This document shows positions 1 through 5,573 of a DNA stretch of 8,463 nt, piece by piece (within the stretch, counting starts at the first letter, position 1; every line of letters starts with the position of its first letter). Origin of the DNA: Synergistaceae bacterium (GTDB lineage: Bacteria; Synergistota; Synergistia; Synergistales; Synergistaceae); the NCBI GenBank assembly GCA_030539135.1, contig JAUNSQ010000065.1:1-8463 (forward strand), written 5' to 3'. The notes beneath the pieces are model-generated. The model did no database searches, was not told the origin of the DNA, and worked only from the letters and a program-made list of their open reading frames with translations. Both the position numbers and the translations under genes were made by a program.

Positions 1-1439
1 CCGCCATCAACGTCAACATCGACGGCACCTCCACATGGAACGTCACGGCGGACTCAACGCCAGACGGCGTACTCAACAACGCCGGCACCGTAAACTTCGG
101 GTCTAACGCAGCCGACGGCTTCAAACAAGTGCGCGTATCCGACTACAACGGAGACCCGGCAACAAGCAAGCTCCTCATGAAGACAGACATAAACAGCGCG
201 TCGAACACAGACCAGATATACGCCACCAACCAAGCCACAGGCGGAAGCAGCGTCACCATATACAACACCGCCAACTCCGGCGTAGAACGGTCGCAAGCGC
301 TGCTCTTGGCCGACAACGGCGGAGGCTCCAACCTCACGCTCGCAAACTACGACGAAGAGACAGGCGGAGTCAAATACCTCCACGCCGGGGCATGGAAATA
401 CAGCCTCGTAAAAAGCACGACGGGAGCCAGCGGAGAAGAATGGTACCTCAAACGCGGAGACAAAATAACACCAGACACCCCGCCCGACAAAGGACTCACC
501 ACGACAGGCGAAGCGATAGCCGCGGGAGCCTTCCTCCACGACGTATGGTACACAGAGACCAACACATGGAACAGCCGCATGGGCATCTACCGCGACAAGA
601 CATGGAACGGAGGACTATGGATAAGCGCCGCAGCAAACCGTGAAGACTTCGACCAGATACACGACAACACATTGGCCGACAGACAAGACTTCGCGACAGG
701 CACCATAGGCTACGACAAAAAGTTCAAAGTAAAAGGCGGAGACTTCTGGGGCGGAGTAATGGCCGGATACGGAGAAACAGACAGCAGCCTCGTAGCCGGG
801 ATAGGCGACGCCGACATGAAGTCATACCACATGTCCCTATACGGCATATACCGCATGGAAAACGGCTTCTACATCAACGGCATACTCAAATTCAACGAAT
901 ACGACAGCGAGCTGACAGTCAACAAACCGGACAACTTCACCAGATACGTCCTTGGATACGACCAGGTCAAAGGCGACTGGAGACAATACGGCCTCGGCAT
1001 ATCCCTCCAGACGGGCAAAAGGTTTGACATAGGAGAAAACGGATGGTACTGGGAGCCGCAGATGCAATTCAGCTGGAACAGAGTATTCGGTACGAGCTAC
1101 AAGACGGACAGCGGCATAGCGGTAGACATAGACGATATCGACTACATAAGGCTAAGGGGCGGCATCGTACTTGGCAGGAGCTGGACATTACAGAACGACA
1201 CACTGCTCGACCTCTACGCGGACGCCTCTATAATCCACGACTTCGACGCCGACACGAGGGTGACGATGAGCGGAGGCGCATACACCTCCACGCTCGGCGG
1301 CACATGGGGCGTATACGGCATAGGGGCCAACTGGAGATACAGGCCGGGCAAGTTCTTCCATGTCAGGTTCCAGTACTCAAACGGCGAACCCTTTGTCGAA
1401 CCCTTCGCGGTCTATCTCGGCATGTCGTGGGAGATGTAA
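1..1439 (+). CDS. Autotransporter C-terminal part: end of passenger plus outer-membrane beta-barrel (5'-truncated)
   Basis: This is a type V secretion protein cut by the window edge. The frame is open from the first full codon at 3, and 478 residues are visible before the TAA at 1437-1439. The first ~45 residues are beta-helix-like (TWNVTADSTPDGVLNNAGTV), the usual end of a passenger. A pertactin-like autochaperone segment follows, with LLMKTDI, a glycine/asparagine-rich stretch and the W-x-Y-x-L / EEWYL pattern. A proline-rich linker and helix (KITPDTPPDKGLTTTGEAI) then lead into about 300 residues of alternating aromatic/polar strands with W-GG-W and Y-G-Y motifs, the barrel that inserts in the outer membrane. 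The C-terminus is YLGMSWEM, ending in Met rather than the usual Phe/Trp. A GTG/ATG inside this frame is not the real start. The passenger's function is unknown because most of it lies outside the window. The family call is firm; the adhesin or protease role is not determinable. Confidence 0.9.
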   Translation, partial: AINVNIDGTSTWNVTADSTPDGVLNNAGTVNFGSNAADGFKQVRVSDYNGDPATSKLLMKTDINSASNTDQIYATNQATGGSSVTIYNTANSGVERSQALLLADNGGGSNLTLANYDEETGGVKYLHAGAWKYSLVKSTTGASGEEWYLKRGDKITPDTPPDKGLTTTGEAIAAGAFLHDVWYTETNTWNSRMGIYRDKTWNGGLWISAAANREDFDQIHDNTLADRQDFATGTIGYDKKFKVKGGDFWGGVMAGYGETDSSLVAGIGDADMKSYHMSLYGIYRMENGFYINGILKFNEYDSELTVNKPDNFTRYVLGYDQVKGDWRQYGLGISLQTGKRFDIGENGWYWEPQMQFSWNRVFGTSYKTDSGIAVDIDDIDYIRLRGGIVLGRSWTLQNDTLLDLYADASIIHDFDADTRVTMSGGAYTSTLGGTWGVYGIGANWRYRPGKFFHVRFQYSNGEPFVEPFAVYLGMSWEM

Positions 1440-1466
1440 GAGATAAGAGAAGTACTGTATGAAACG

Positions 1467-1500
1467 CGGTCCCGGCGAGAAACTATCCGGGACCGTACTT
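1467..1500 (+). terminator. Hairpin after the autotransporter gene, possible terminator
   Basis: A perfect 9-bp inverted repeat (CGGTCCCGG at 1467-1475, CCGGGACCG at 1487-1495, 11-nt loop) lies 28 nt past the stop codon. It is the only GC-rich element in an AT-rich gap. The downstream tract (TACTTAACC) is poor in T, so it is either a weak intrinsic terminator or an mRNA 3'-end-stabilising hairpin. An outer arm AGTAC (1451-1455) can also pair with GTACT (1495-1499). Confidence 0.5.
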
Positions 1501-1795
1501 AACCATAAATATGAACCACAGTGTATATACTTCATAAAAAAATATAAAATGAATATAATAAAATGAATTATTGTAAACAATGATAGCAATATCTATTAAA
1601 TAACATTATTTTATAAAGCAAATTATAATATTATGCTCGTGCAAAATAATATTTTTTACTAATTCGTTTATATTCTGTTACAATATATAATCGAATGAGC
1701 GATAAATATAGCAATCGTAAAATAAAATGAGTTTAAATTGTTTTATGTGAAAGAATAGGTTAAGGTCAAAAATCCCGCCAAGGAGATGTTTTGAA
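1501..1795. other. AT-rich intergenic region before the Xre regulator
   Basis: No gene is visible on either strand. The region is strongly AT-rich compared with the coding DNA around it. It contains a consensus TATAAT at 1686-1691, with only a poor -35 (TTCGTT, 1663-1668) at 17-bp spacing. It also holds an 8-bp dyad (AATATTAT 1627-1634 / ATAATATT 1646-1653) followed by a T run. These could be the promoter and operator of the regulator gene that follows, but the AT bias makes chance matches likely. No tRNA or repeat unit was recognised. Confidence 0.4.
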
Positions 1796-2008
1796 ATGCA
1801 AACCGAAAGAGTACAGATTGGAAAGAGGATAAGGAGCTTTAGAAAATCCAAGGGTATGACGCAGATAGAACTTGCGGAACTGACCGGTCTCTCTAGGAAC
1901 AGTATCATCAACTATGAGAGAGGGTATAGGACCCCGCGCGCGGACGCTCTGGAGGTTTTAGCTTCGCTGATGGGTATCTCCGTCACCGCATTTTTTGACG
2001 TCCGCTGA
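1796..2008 (+). CDS. Small Xre/Cro-C1 family helix-turn-helix regulator
   Basis: This 70-residue cytoplasmic DNA-binding protein is almost entirely one HTH_3 domain. Residues 8-19 form helix 1 (IGKRIRSFRKSK). G20-M21-T22-Q23 opens helix 2, and L31-SRNSIINYERG is the recognition helix with the conserved Y-E-x-G motif. TPRADALEVLASLMGIS completes the five-helix fold. There is no effector or dimerisation domain, as in many phage-derived or stand-alone Cro-like repressors. The start is fixed by AAGGAG at 1780-1785, 10 nt before the ATG. It stands alone between an autotransporter gene and the convergent met operon, with no partner gene. Its target is unknown; self-regulation through the AT-rich upstream DNA is the simplest guess. 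The family is certain, the role open. Confidence 0.9.
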   Translation: MQTERVQIGKRIRSFRKSKGMTQIELAELTGLSRNSIINYERGYRTPRADALEVLASLMGISVTAFFDVR

Positions 2009-2118
2009 AAGTAGATGTCTGTAATAATTCCGATCTAAAATAACACTCCTCAAGGTTAAGGCCGGAATTTCGCAGTGCCCGGCGCAGTTTGGAATCCCCC
2101 TTTCTGCGGCGAGGTATG

Positions 2119-2174
2119 AAAAAAGTTCCCCCGACGATGCGTTTTCTCTCTGTACGCCGTCAGGGGAACTTTTT
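2119..2174. terminator. Bidirectional intrinsic terminator between the Xre gene and metQ
   Basis: AAAAAAGTTCCCC (2119-2131) pairs with GGGGAACTTTTT (2163-2174), so both strands give a GC-containing stem followed by a U-run. Inner bases GACG (2133-2136) and CGTC (2158-2161) extend the stem across one mismatch. On the minus strand it follows the metQ stop by about 40 nt and ends in six U, a good terminator for metNIQ. On the plus strand it can stop transcripts from the Xre gene. Confidence 0.85.
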
Positions 2175-2215
2175 AGTATTTCTATGTCAGTTGTTTATCC
2201 GTGCCGCGATATGTT

Positions 2216-2995
2216 TTAGAACGCGGGAACTATACCCTTTGGGACCAGGACTTTGTTGATGTAATCCTTTACTTCCTTGGAATTAGCGGCTTTGATGAGG
2301 GCCTTGACCTCGGGAGTGTTCTTATCGGCCGCGCGGACGGCTATAATGTTCGCGTACGGAGAGTCCTTGCCCTCTATCACGATGGCGTCCTTCGCCGGGA
2401 TGAGCTTGGCTTCGACCGCGAAGTTCGTGTTGATGACGGCCGCGTCTACGTCCTGGAGCGTGCGGGGGAGCTGGGCCGCGTCGAGCTCGCGGATCTTCAC
2501 GTTCCTTGGGTTGTCCGTGATGTCTTTTGCCGTTACGAGCTCGCCCTTTTTGACCTTGATGAGCCCGCTCTTCTCAAGCAGACGGAGGGCTCTGGCGCAG
2601 TTCGTGGCGTCGTTCGGTATGGCTATCTGCGCGCCTTTCTTTATGTCCGCTATCTTTTTGATCTTGAGCGAGTAGAGCCCAAGCGGCTCGATGTGTATCT
2701 TCGCCACCCATGTAAGCCCAAGTTTCTTTTCTTTGTTTGTGTTGTCAAGGTACGGGATATGCTGGAAGAAGTTAGCCGTGAGACTCTTCTCCGCGAGTGC
2801 CGTATTCGGCGTCACATAGTCCGTAAATTCCTTGATGACGAGGTCGTATCCCTGCTTCGCTAGGAGTCCCTTTACGACGAGCATGATGTCTTTGTGCGGG
2901 AACGGCGTGACGCCAATCGTGATCGTCTTGTTCGCCGCGAATGCCGATGATGCTACGATGAGCGCGAGAAGTACTGCGAGAATAACTTTTTTCAT
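2216..2995 (-). CDS. metQ: Methionine ABC transporter substrate-binding protein MetQ (NlpA family), non-lipoprotein form
   Basis: This 259-residue periplasmic protein binds methionine and delivers it to MetI. Residues 1-20 are a classical signal peptide: MKK, a hydrophobic core, then ASSAFA with likely cleavage after A20. The mature protein opens with NKTITIGVTPFPHKDIM and contains the family hallmark around residues 57-84 (FTDYVTPNTALAEKSL, then NFFQHIPYLD). DAAVINTNFA, KDSPYANIIAVR and VKALIKAANSKEVKDYI follow in the usual order. The start is set by AAAGGAGG (3003-3010), 7 nt before the ATG. It is last in the metN-metI-metQ operon, 58 nt after metI, with a small hairpin in the gap. Most MetQ proteins are lipoproteins with a Cys at +1; here no Cys occurs in the signal region, so it should be soluble in the periplasm. 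The family call is firm; the methionine substrate is supported by the operon's Met-rich leader. Confidence 0.93.
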   Translation of the reverse strand: MKKVILAVLLALIVASSAFAANKTITIGVTPFPHKDIMLVVKGLLAKQGYDLVIKEFTDYVTPNTALAEKSLTANFFQHIPYLDNTNKEKKLGLTWVAKIHIEPLGLYSLKIKKIADIKKGAQIAIPNDATNCARALRLLEKSGLIKVKKGELVTAKDITDNPRNVKIRELDAAQLPRTLQDVDAAVINTNFAVEAKLIPAKDAIVIEGKDSPYANIIAVRAADKNTPEVKALIKAANSKEVKDYINKVLVPKGIVPAF

Positions 2996-3020
2996 TGTAT
3001 TTCCTCCTTTGGGCTATCTT

Positions 3021-3035
3021 TAAGGCTTCGCCTTA
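3021..3035 (-). other. Intercistronic mini-hairpin between metI and metQ
   Basis: On the minus strand TAAGGC pairs with GCCTTA around a GAA loop. This gives a 6-bp stem closed by the GCGAAGC motif, known as an unusually stable mini-hairpin. It sits 10 nt before the metQ Shine-Dalgarno sequence. There is no U-run directly after it, so it is not a terminator. A role in protecting the metQ transcript end or tuning metQ translation is inference. Confidence 0.5.
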
Positions 3036-3053
3036 TGTATTTTTGTCTATCTT

Positions 3054-3689
3054 TTATTTTATCTTTTCGTACACATAATTTCCGATGCTCTGGATTATCT
3101 GCACTATCACTATGAGTATCGCGACGGAGTATATCATGACGTCGGTCTGGAAACGGTTGTAGCCGTACTTTATCGCGAGGTCTCCAAGCCCGCCGCCGCC
3201 GACGGCTCCCGCCATCGCCGAGTAGCCGAGGAGGTTTATCGCCACGACCGCGCAGTTTAGCACGATGGAGGGCATTGCCTCCTTAATCATGACGCGCGAG
3301 ATTATCTGCCAGTCGCTGGCCCCGAAGGAGCGCGCGGCCTCTATGACGCCGCGGTCGACCTCTAGCAGCGAGCCCTCCATGATACGAGCGACAAACGGGG
3401 TGGCCGCTATCGTGAGCGGCACTATCGACGCTGTGCTGCCTATAGACGTCCCAGCTATCATGCGCGTGAGCGGTATTATCGCTATCATCAGTATGATGAA
3501 CGGGAAGGAGCGCCCTAGGTTGACTATGACATTAAGCAGAGCGTATACGGGCTTGTTCGGGCGCAGGCCGTTCGTGCCCGTGATTATCATGACTATTGAC
3601 AGCGCGAAGCCGAATACGCCGGAGAAGAGCGTCGAGAGCGCGACCATATACAGCGTTTCCCAAAGCGCGAAGAGCAGCTCATTCTGCAT
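3054..3689 (-). CDS. metI: Methionine ABC transporter permease MetI
   Basis: This 211-residue inner-membrane permease forms the methionine channel as a dimer with two MetN subunits. Hydrophobic segments lie at roughly residues 9-37, 47-76, 86-101, 142-165 and 184-203, fitting the five-helix MetI topology. The ABC permease EAA loop, which docks on MetN, is at 117-141: E117-A-A-x3-G, then KEAMPSI. The start ATG overlaps the end of metN by 11 nt. A full GGAGGTGA Shine-Dalgarno lies inside metN about 8 nt upstream, so the two proteins are probably translationally coupled. The length is normal for the family. The gene is second in the operon, between the ATPase and the binding-protein genes, exactly as in known metNIQ operons. 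Confidence 0.94.
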   Translation of the reverse strand: MQNELLFALWETLYMVALSTLFSGVFGFALSIVMIITGTNGLRPNKPVYALLNVIVNLGRSFPFIILMIAIIPLTRMIAGTSIGSTASIVPLTIAATPFVARIMEGSLLEVDRGVIEAARSFGASDWQIISRVMIKEAMPSIVLNCAVVAINLLGYSAMAGAVGGGGLGDLAIKYGYNRFQTDVMIYSVAILIVIVQIIQSIGNYVYEKIK

Positions 3690-4647
3690 TGTCCATCACC
3701 TCCCAGAACATCCCTTTGTTTTTAAGCCATTCGAGGACGCGCTCGACTTCACTGTCGGGCACGTTGATTATCAGGAAGCCCATCACGTCGTCGCGGTATC
3801 TCTCTATCCTTCCGCCGACGACGGAGAAGTCTATATCAAGCTCGCGGGCCATGCCCGTTATGATGCTGTCGTTAGCTATCTCACGCGGGAACATGAGCCT
3901 TATGTTCGTGCCGGAGGGGATTATCGCGTAATCGTCGGTTATGAGTTTCTTGAGCTCCTTGCCCGGGGCGAGGAAGAGCTTGTCCGTCTCGCCGGAGGCC
4001 ACTATCCTTCCGCTGTCGACAACGATGACACGGTTGCATATCATCTTTACGACTTCCATCTGGTGCGTGACGACGATTATGGTGACGCCTAGCTTCTTGT
4101 TGATATCCATCAGCAGTTCGAGTATGGAGATTGTCGTCTTTGGGTCGAGGGCTGAAGTCGCCTCGTCGCAGAGCAGGAGCTTTGGCTTGAGCGCGAGCGC
4201 CCTAGCTATGCCAATGCGCTGTTTCTGTCCGCCGCTGAGGTTGCGCACCTTCTCGTACTTCTTCTCGGAGAGGCCCACAAGTTCGAGCAGCTCGTCGACG
4301 CGCGCGGCCGCTTCCTTTTTGGGTACGCCCCAGACCTCAAGCGAAAACATGACGTTCTCGTAAACATTCTTGCGGTTCATGAGGTTGAAGTTCTGGAATA
4401 TCATGCCCATCTCGCGGCGCAGCTCCTTGAGCCCCTGCGTCGAAAGCCCGTGGACCTCCTGCCCCATTACCCTGACGGAACCCTCGTCGTAGCCCTCGAG
4501 GCCGTTGAGGCAGCGGAGCAGCGTGGACTTGCCCGCGCCGGAATGTCCCACGATGCCGAATACGTCCCCCTGTTTTACGCTGAGTGAAATATCGTCGAGG
4601 ACCTTATGCTCCCCGAAATACTTCCCCAGATGTTCGATTTGGATCAT
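3679..4647 (-). CDS. metN: Methionine ABC transporter ATP-binding protein MetN
   Basis: This 322-residue cytoplasmic ATPase drives methionine import. Visible motifs, in order, are Walker A GHSGAGKST (34-42), the Q-loop at Q85, the signature LSGGQ (137-141), Walker B LLLCDEATSALD (157-168) and the switch His195. From about residue 245 to the end comes a NIL (ACT-like) domain, which in studied MetN proteins binds methionine and causes trans-inhibition. That domain separates MetN from generic amino-acid ABC ATPases. The start ATG at 4645-4647 has AAGGA at 4658-4662, 10 nt away. It is the first structural gene of the operon, 48 nt after an intrinsic terminator and downstream of a Met-rich leader peptide gene. 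Expression is therefore predicted to depend on antitermination, and activity on feedback through the NIL domain. Confidence 0.95.
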   Translation of the reverse strand: MIQIEHLGKYFGEHKVLDDISLSVKQGDVFGIVGHSGAGKSTLLRCLNGLEGYDEGSVRVMGQEVHGLSTQGLKELRREMGMIFQNFNLMNRKNVYENVMFSLEVWGVPKKEAAARVDELLELVGLSEKKYEKVRNLSGGQKQRIGIARALALKPKLLLCDEATSALDPKTTISILELLMDINKKLGVTIIVVTHQMEVVKMICNRVIVVDSGRIVASGETDKLFLAPGKELKKLITDDYAIIPSGTNIRLMFPREIANDSIITGMARELDIDFSVVGGRIERYRDDVMGFLIINVPDSEVERVLEWLKNKGMFWEVMDNAE

Positions 4648-4695
4648 TGTGGATCTGTCCTTTCCTCTACAAAACTTTGCAGTTCAAAAATCCAT

Positions 4696-4722
4696 AAAAA
4701 AGGCGGGCCTCTAGGCCCGCCT
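4696..4722 (-). terminator. Attenuator terminator of the metNIQ leader
   Basis: On the minus strand the arms at 4722-4714 (AGGCGGGCC) and 4709-4701 (GGCCCGCCT) form a perfect 9-bp GC-rich stem around a UAGA loop, followed by a U-run (complement of 4696-4701). It lies between the leader peptide stop (4745) and metN (4647), so it would end transcription before the transporter genes. Its 5' arm is also the target of the antiterminator. Confidence 0.9.
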
Positions 4723-4774
4723 CCGTGATTTCATGACGACGCGCTCAGGCGTCCGCAGAATCCGGAGAGGAGCC
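4714..4774 (-). promoter_or_regulatory. Antiterminator stem of the metNIQ leader
   Basis: On the minus strand GGCTCCTCTCCG (4774-4763, within the leader peptide gene) pairs with CGGAGGCGGGCC (4725-4714). Eleven of 12 positions pair, two of them G-U, with one C-C mismatch. This covers the entire 5' arm of the terminator, so the two structures cannot coexist. Function is inferred from geometry. Confidence 0.7.
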
Positions 4775-4787
4775 TTCGTCGTACATG
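4732..4787 (-). promoter_or_regulatory. Anti-antiterminator stem covering the last Met codon
   Basis: On the minus strand CATG-U-ACGACG (4787-4777, with one bulged U) pairs with CGUCGUCAUG (4741-4732), giving 10 pairs. The 5' arm includes leader codon Met14. The loop contains the antiterminator's 5' arm and the leader stop codon. When formed it should trap the antiterminator arm and favour termination. A ribosome stalled on the Met codons would block it. Confidence 0.6.
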
Positions 4788-4825
4788 CACATCATCATGT
4801 TGCTATTCGCGTAATTATCTTTCAT
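4745..4825 (-). CDS. Met/Cys-rich leader peptide of the metNIQ attenuator (26 residues)
   Basis: This short gene reads ATG (4825-4823) to TGA (4747-4745). It has a near-ideal ribosome binding site, AAGGAGGAA at 4842-4834, 8 nt before the start. The peptide begins MKDNYANSN. Residues 10-14 are Met-Met-Met-Cys-Met, five sulfur amino acids in a row, and the tail is acidic and serine-rich (YDEGSSPDSADA). It has no membrane or signal features and is probably not a functional protein. Translation speed over codons 10-14 would report Met-tRNA (and Cys-tRNA) charging. It sits between a consensus-like promoter and an intrinsic terminator, with competing RNA stems, before the methionine transporter genes. 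This is the layout of trp/his/leu leader attenuators, here applied to methionine uptake. Confidence in the reading frame is high; the regulatory role is strong inference. Confidence 0.85.
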   Translation of the reverse strand: MKDNYANSNMMMCMYDEGSSPDSADA

Positions 4826-4864
4826 AAATGAAGTTCCTCCTTCCCCAGAAAACTAACGATGAAG

Positions 4865-4893
4865 AGTGTAATATCACGCGGCGCAATTGTCAA
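4865..4893 (-). promoter_or_regulatory. Promoter of the metNIQ leader-operon
   Basis: The minus strand shows a perfect -35 TTGACA (4893-4888), a 17-bp spacer and TACACT (4870-4865, 4 of 6 consensus bases). Initiation is expected near 4858, leaving about 33 nt before the leader peptide ATG. Confidence 0.65.
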
Positions 4894-4904
4894 TGCTTGC
4901 CGCG
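4877..4904. repeat. Extended dyad centred on the met promoter -35 box
   Basis: CGCGGC-GC-A-ATTG-T-CAAT-GC-TT-GCCGCG is a near-perfect inverted repeat with 12 paired positions, one unpaired base on one side and two on the other. Its centre coincides with the -35 box at 4888-4893. It may be a repressor operator. As RNA it is also a stable hairpin 22 nt past the hicB stop, though without a U-run. Confidence 0.45.
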
Positions 4905-4925
4905 CTAAAACTGCGCTTGTACATC

Positions 4926-5264
4926 CTATGCAGAGACCATGCGGGAGATCGCCTCTTCAACAGACTTGTTAAGAGTTTGATTATGCAGTTTTGAGAATAT
5001 CGCCAGCTGCTTGTGCAACTCAGGCTTGATACGGATATTAAAACTGCCTTTGTATATTTTCTCAGGCTCCTTGCCAAGCTCACGGCAGCTATCAAGATAA
5101 TCCTCAATGGAGAGCTGGAAGTCGTGCTTCAAATCATCTACGCTCTTTCCCTCGAATGTGATGTGGTCGCTAACGCCAACCACGCGCCCGAAGAATACTT
5201 CGTCCTTTGGCGAATACTCGACGCTGCCGTAGTAGCCCTTATATTCCATAGTGTTGTTCATCAT
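4926..5264 (-). CDS. hicB: HicB-family antitoxin with ribbon-helix-helix domain
   Basis: This 112-residue antitoxin is predicted to neutralise the HicA RNase and repress its own operon. Residues ~7-65 carry the HicB fold (EYKGYYGSVEYSPKDEVFFGRVVGV, then TFEGKSVDDLKHDFQLSIEDYL), a partial RNase-H-like domain that binds the toxin. Residues ~72-112 form an Arc/MetJ-type ribbon-helix-helix (KGSFNIRIKPELHKQLAIFS, then LNKSVEEAISRMV) for DNA binding. The ATG at 5262-5264 overlaps the hicA stop codon in an ATGA junction. AGGAGG lies inside the end of hicA, so translation is coupled. Gene order toxin-then-antitoxin matches E. coli hicAB. Past the stop lies the met leader promoter, so read-through from this operon into metNIQ is possible. 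The family is secure; activity is untested. Confidence 0.9.
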   Translation of the reverse strand: MMNNTMEYKGYYGSVEYSPKDEVFFGRVVGVSDHITFEGKSVDDLKHDFQLSIEDYLDSCRELGKEPEKIYKGSFNIRIKPELHKQLAIFSKLHNQTLNKSVEEAISRMVSA

Positions 5265-5512
5265 ATTATCCCCTCCTCCTTAAGCTCCGCTATCAACTCT
5301 TTTACCTGATATTCCAAGAGTATCTTTCTTGGATGGGGCTTGTGCATTCTGAAAATTTTAGTCCCGCGATAGAACTTTACGCGCGAACCGCTTGTTTTCC
5401 CGCTGTTCGAGAAAACGTAACCATATGCCTCAAGCAATACGCGCGCCTCGTCAAATGTGAAATCACTAGGATGCGCGAGCAGTCTATCTAACAGTTTATC
5501 TATCCTACCCAT
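5261..5512 (-). CDS. hicA: HicA-like mRNA interferase toxin, GSR variant
   Basis: This 83-residue protein fits the HicA (YcfA) dsRBD-like fold: MGRIDKLLDRLLAHPSDFTF, EARVLLEAYGYVFSNSGKTSGSRVKFYR, then KIFRMHKPHP and a C-terminal helix (EYQVKELIAELKEEGI). HicA toxins cleave mRNA using a His in a G-S-H motif. Here the motif is S41-G-S-R44-V, with Arg in place of His, a variant that as I recall occurs in a HicA subgroup with the HKPHP tail. The frame extends upstream to 5560, but the ATG at 5512 is preferred. It has GGTGAG at 5516-5521, matches the family's N-terminus, and lies just past a TATAAT box that would sit inside the longer version. The gene overlaps hicB by 4 nt. Toxic activity is uncertain given the missing His. 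Confidence 0.85.
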   Translation of the reverse strand: MGRIDKLLDRLLAHPSDFTFDEARVLLEAYGYVFSNSGKTSGSRVKFYRGTKIFRMHKPHPRKILLEYQVKELIAELKEEGII

Positions 5513-5531
5513 CGTCTCACCGCCCGAGAAT

Positions 5532-5560
5532 ATTATATTGTTAAGATAAAAATATTGCAA
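5532..5560 (-). promoter_or_regulatory. hicAB promoter
   Basis: On the minus strand TTGCAA (5560-5555) and a consensus TATAAT (5537-5532) are separated by 17 bp. The predicted start near 5525 leaves a very short leader before the hicA ATG at 5512. Confidence 0.6.
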
Positions 5561-5573
5561 CTAAATGATAGTC

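Noticed and set aside
2201..2863. 220-codon open frame on the plus strand
   Set aside because: It is antisense to metQ, whose family match, signal peptide and ribosome binding site are clear. The plus-strand product resembles no family I know.
3265..4092. 275-codon open frame on the plus strand
   Set aside because: It runs antisense across metI and metN, which have intact motifs. It is a by-product of GC-rich codon use.
4648..4860. SAM riboswitch or T-box upstream of metN
   Set aside because: There is no recognisable SAM-I/II/III core and no T-box sequence. The transcript before the terminator is only about 160 nt and is largely taken up by the leader peptide gene and its stems.
5261..5560. 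Longer 99-residue version of HicA starting at 5560
   Set aside because: The extra 16 residues have no family support. The extension contains the probable -10 box and lacks a ribosome binding site; the start at 5512 fits better.
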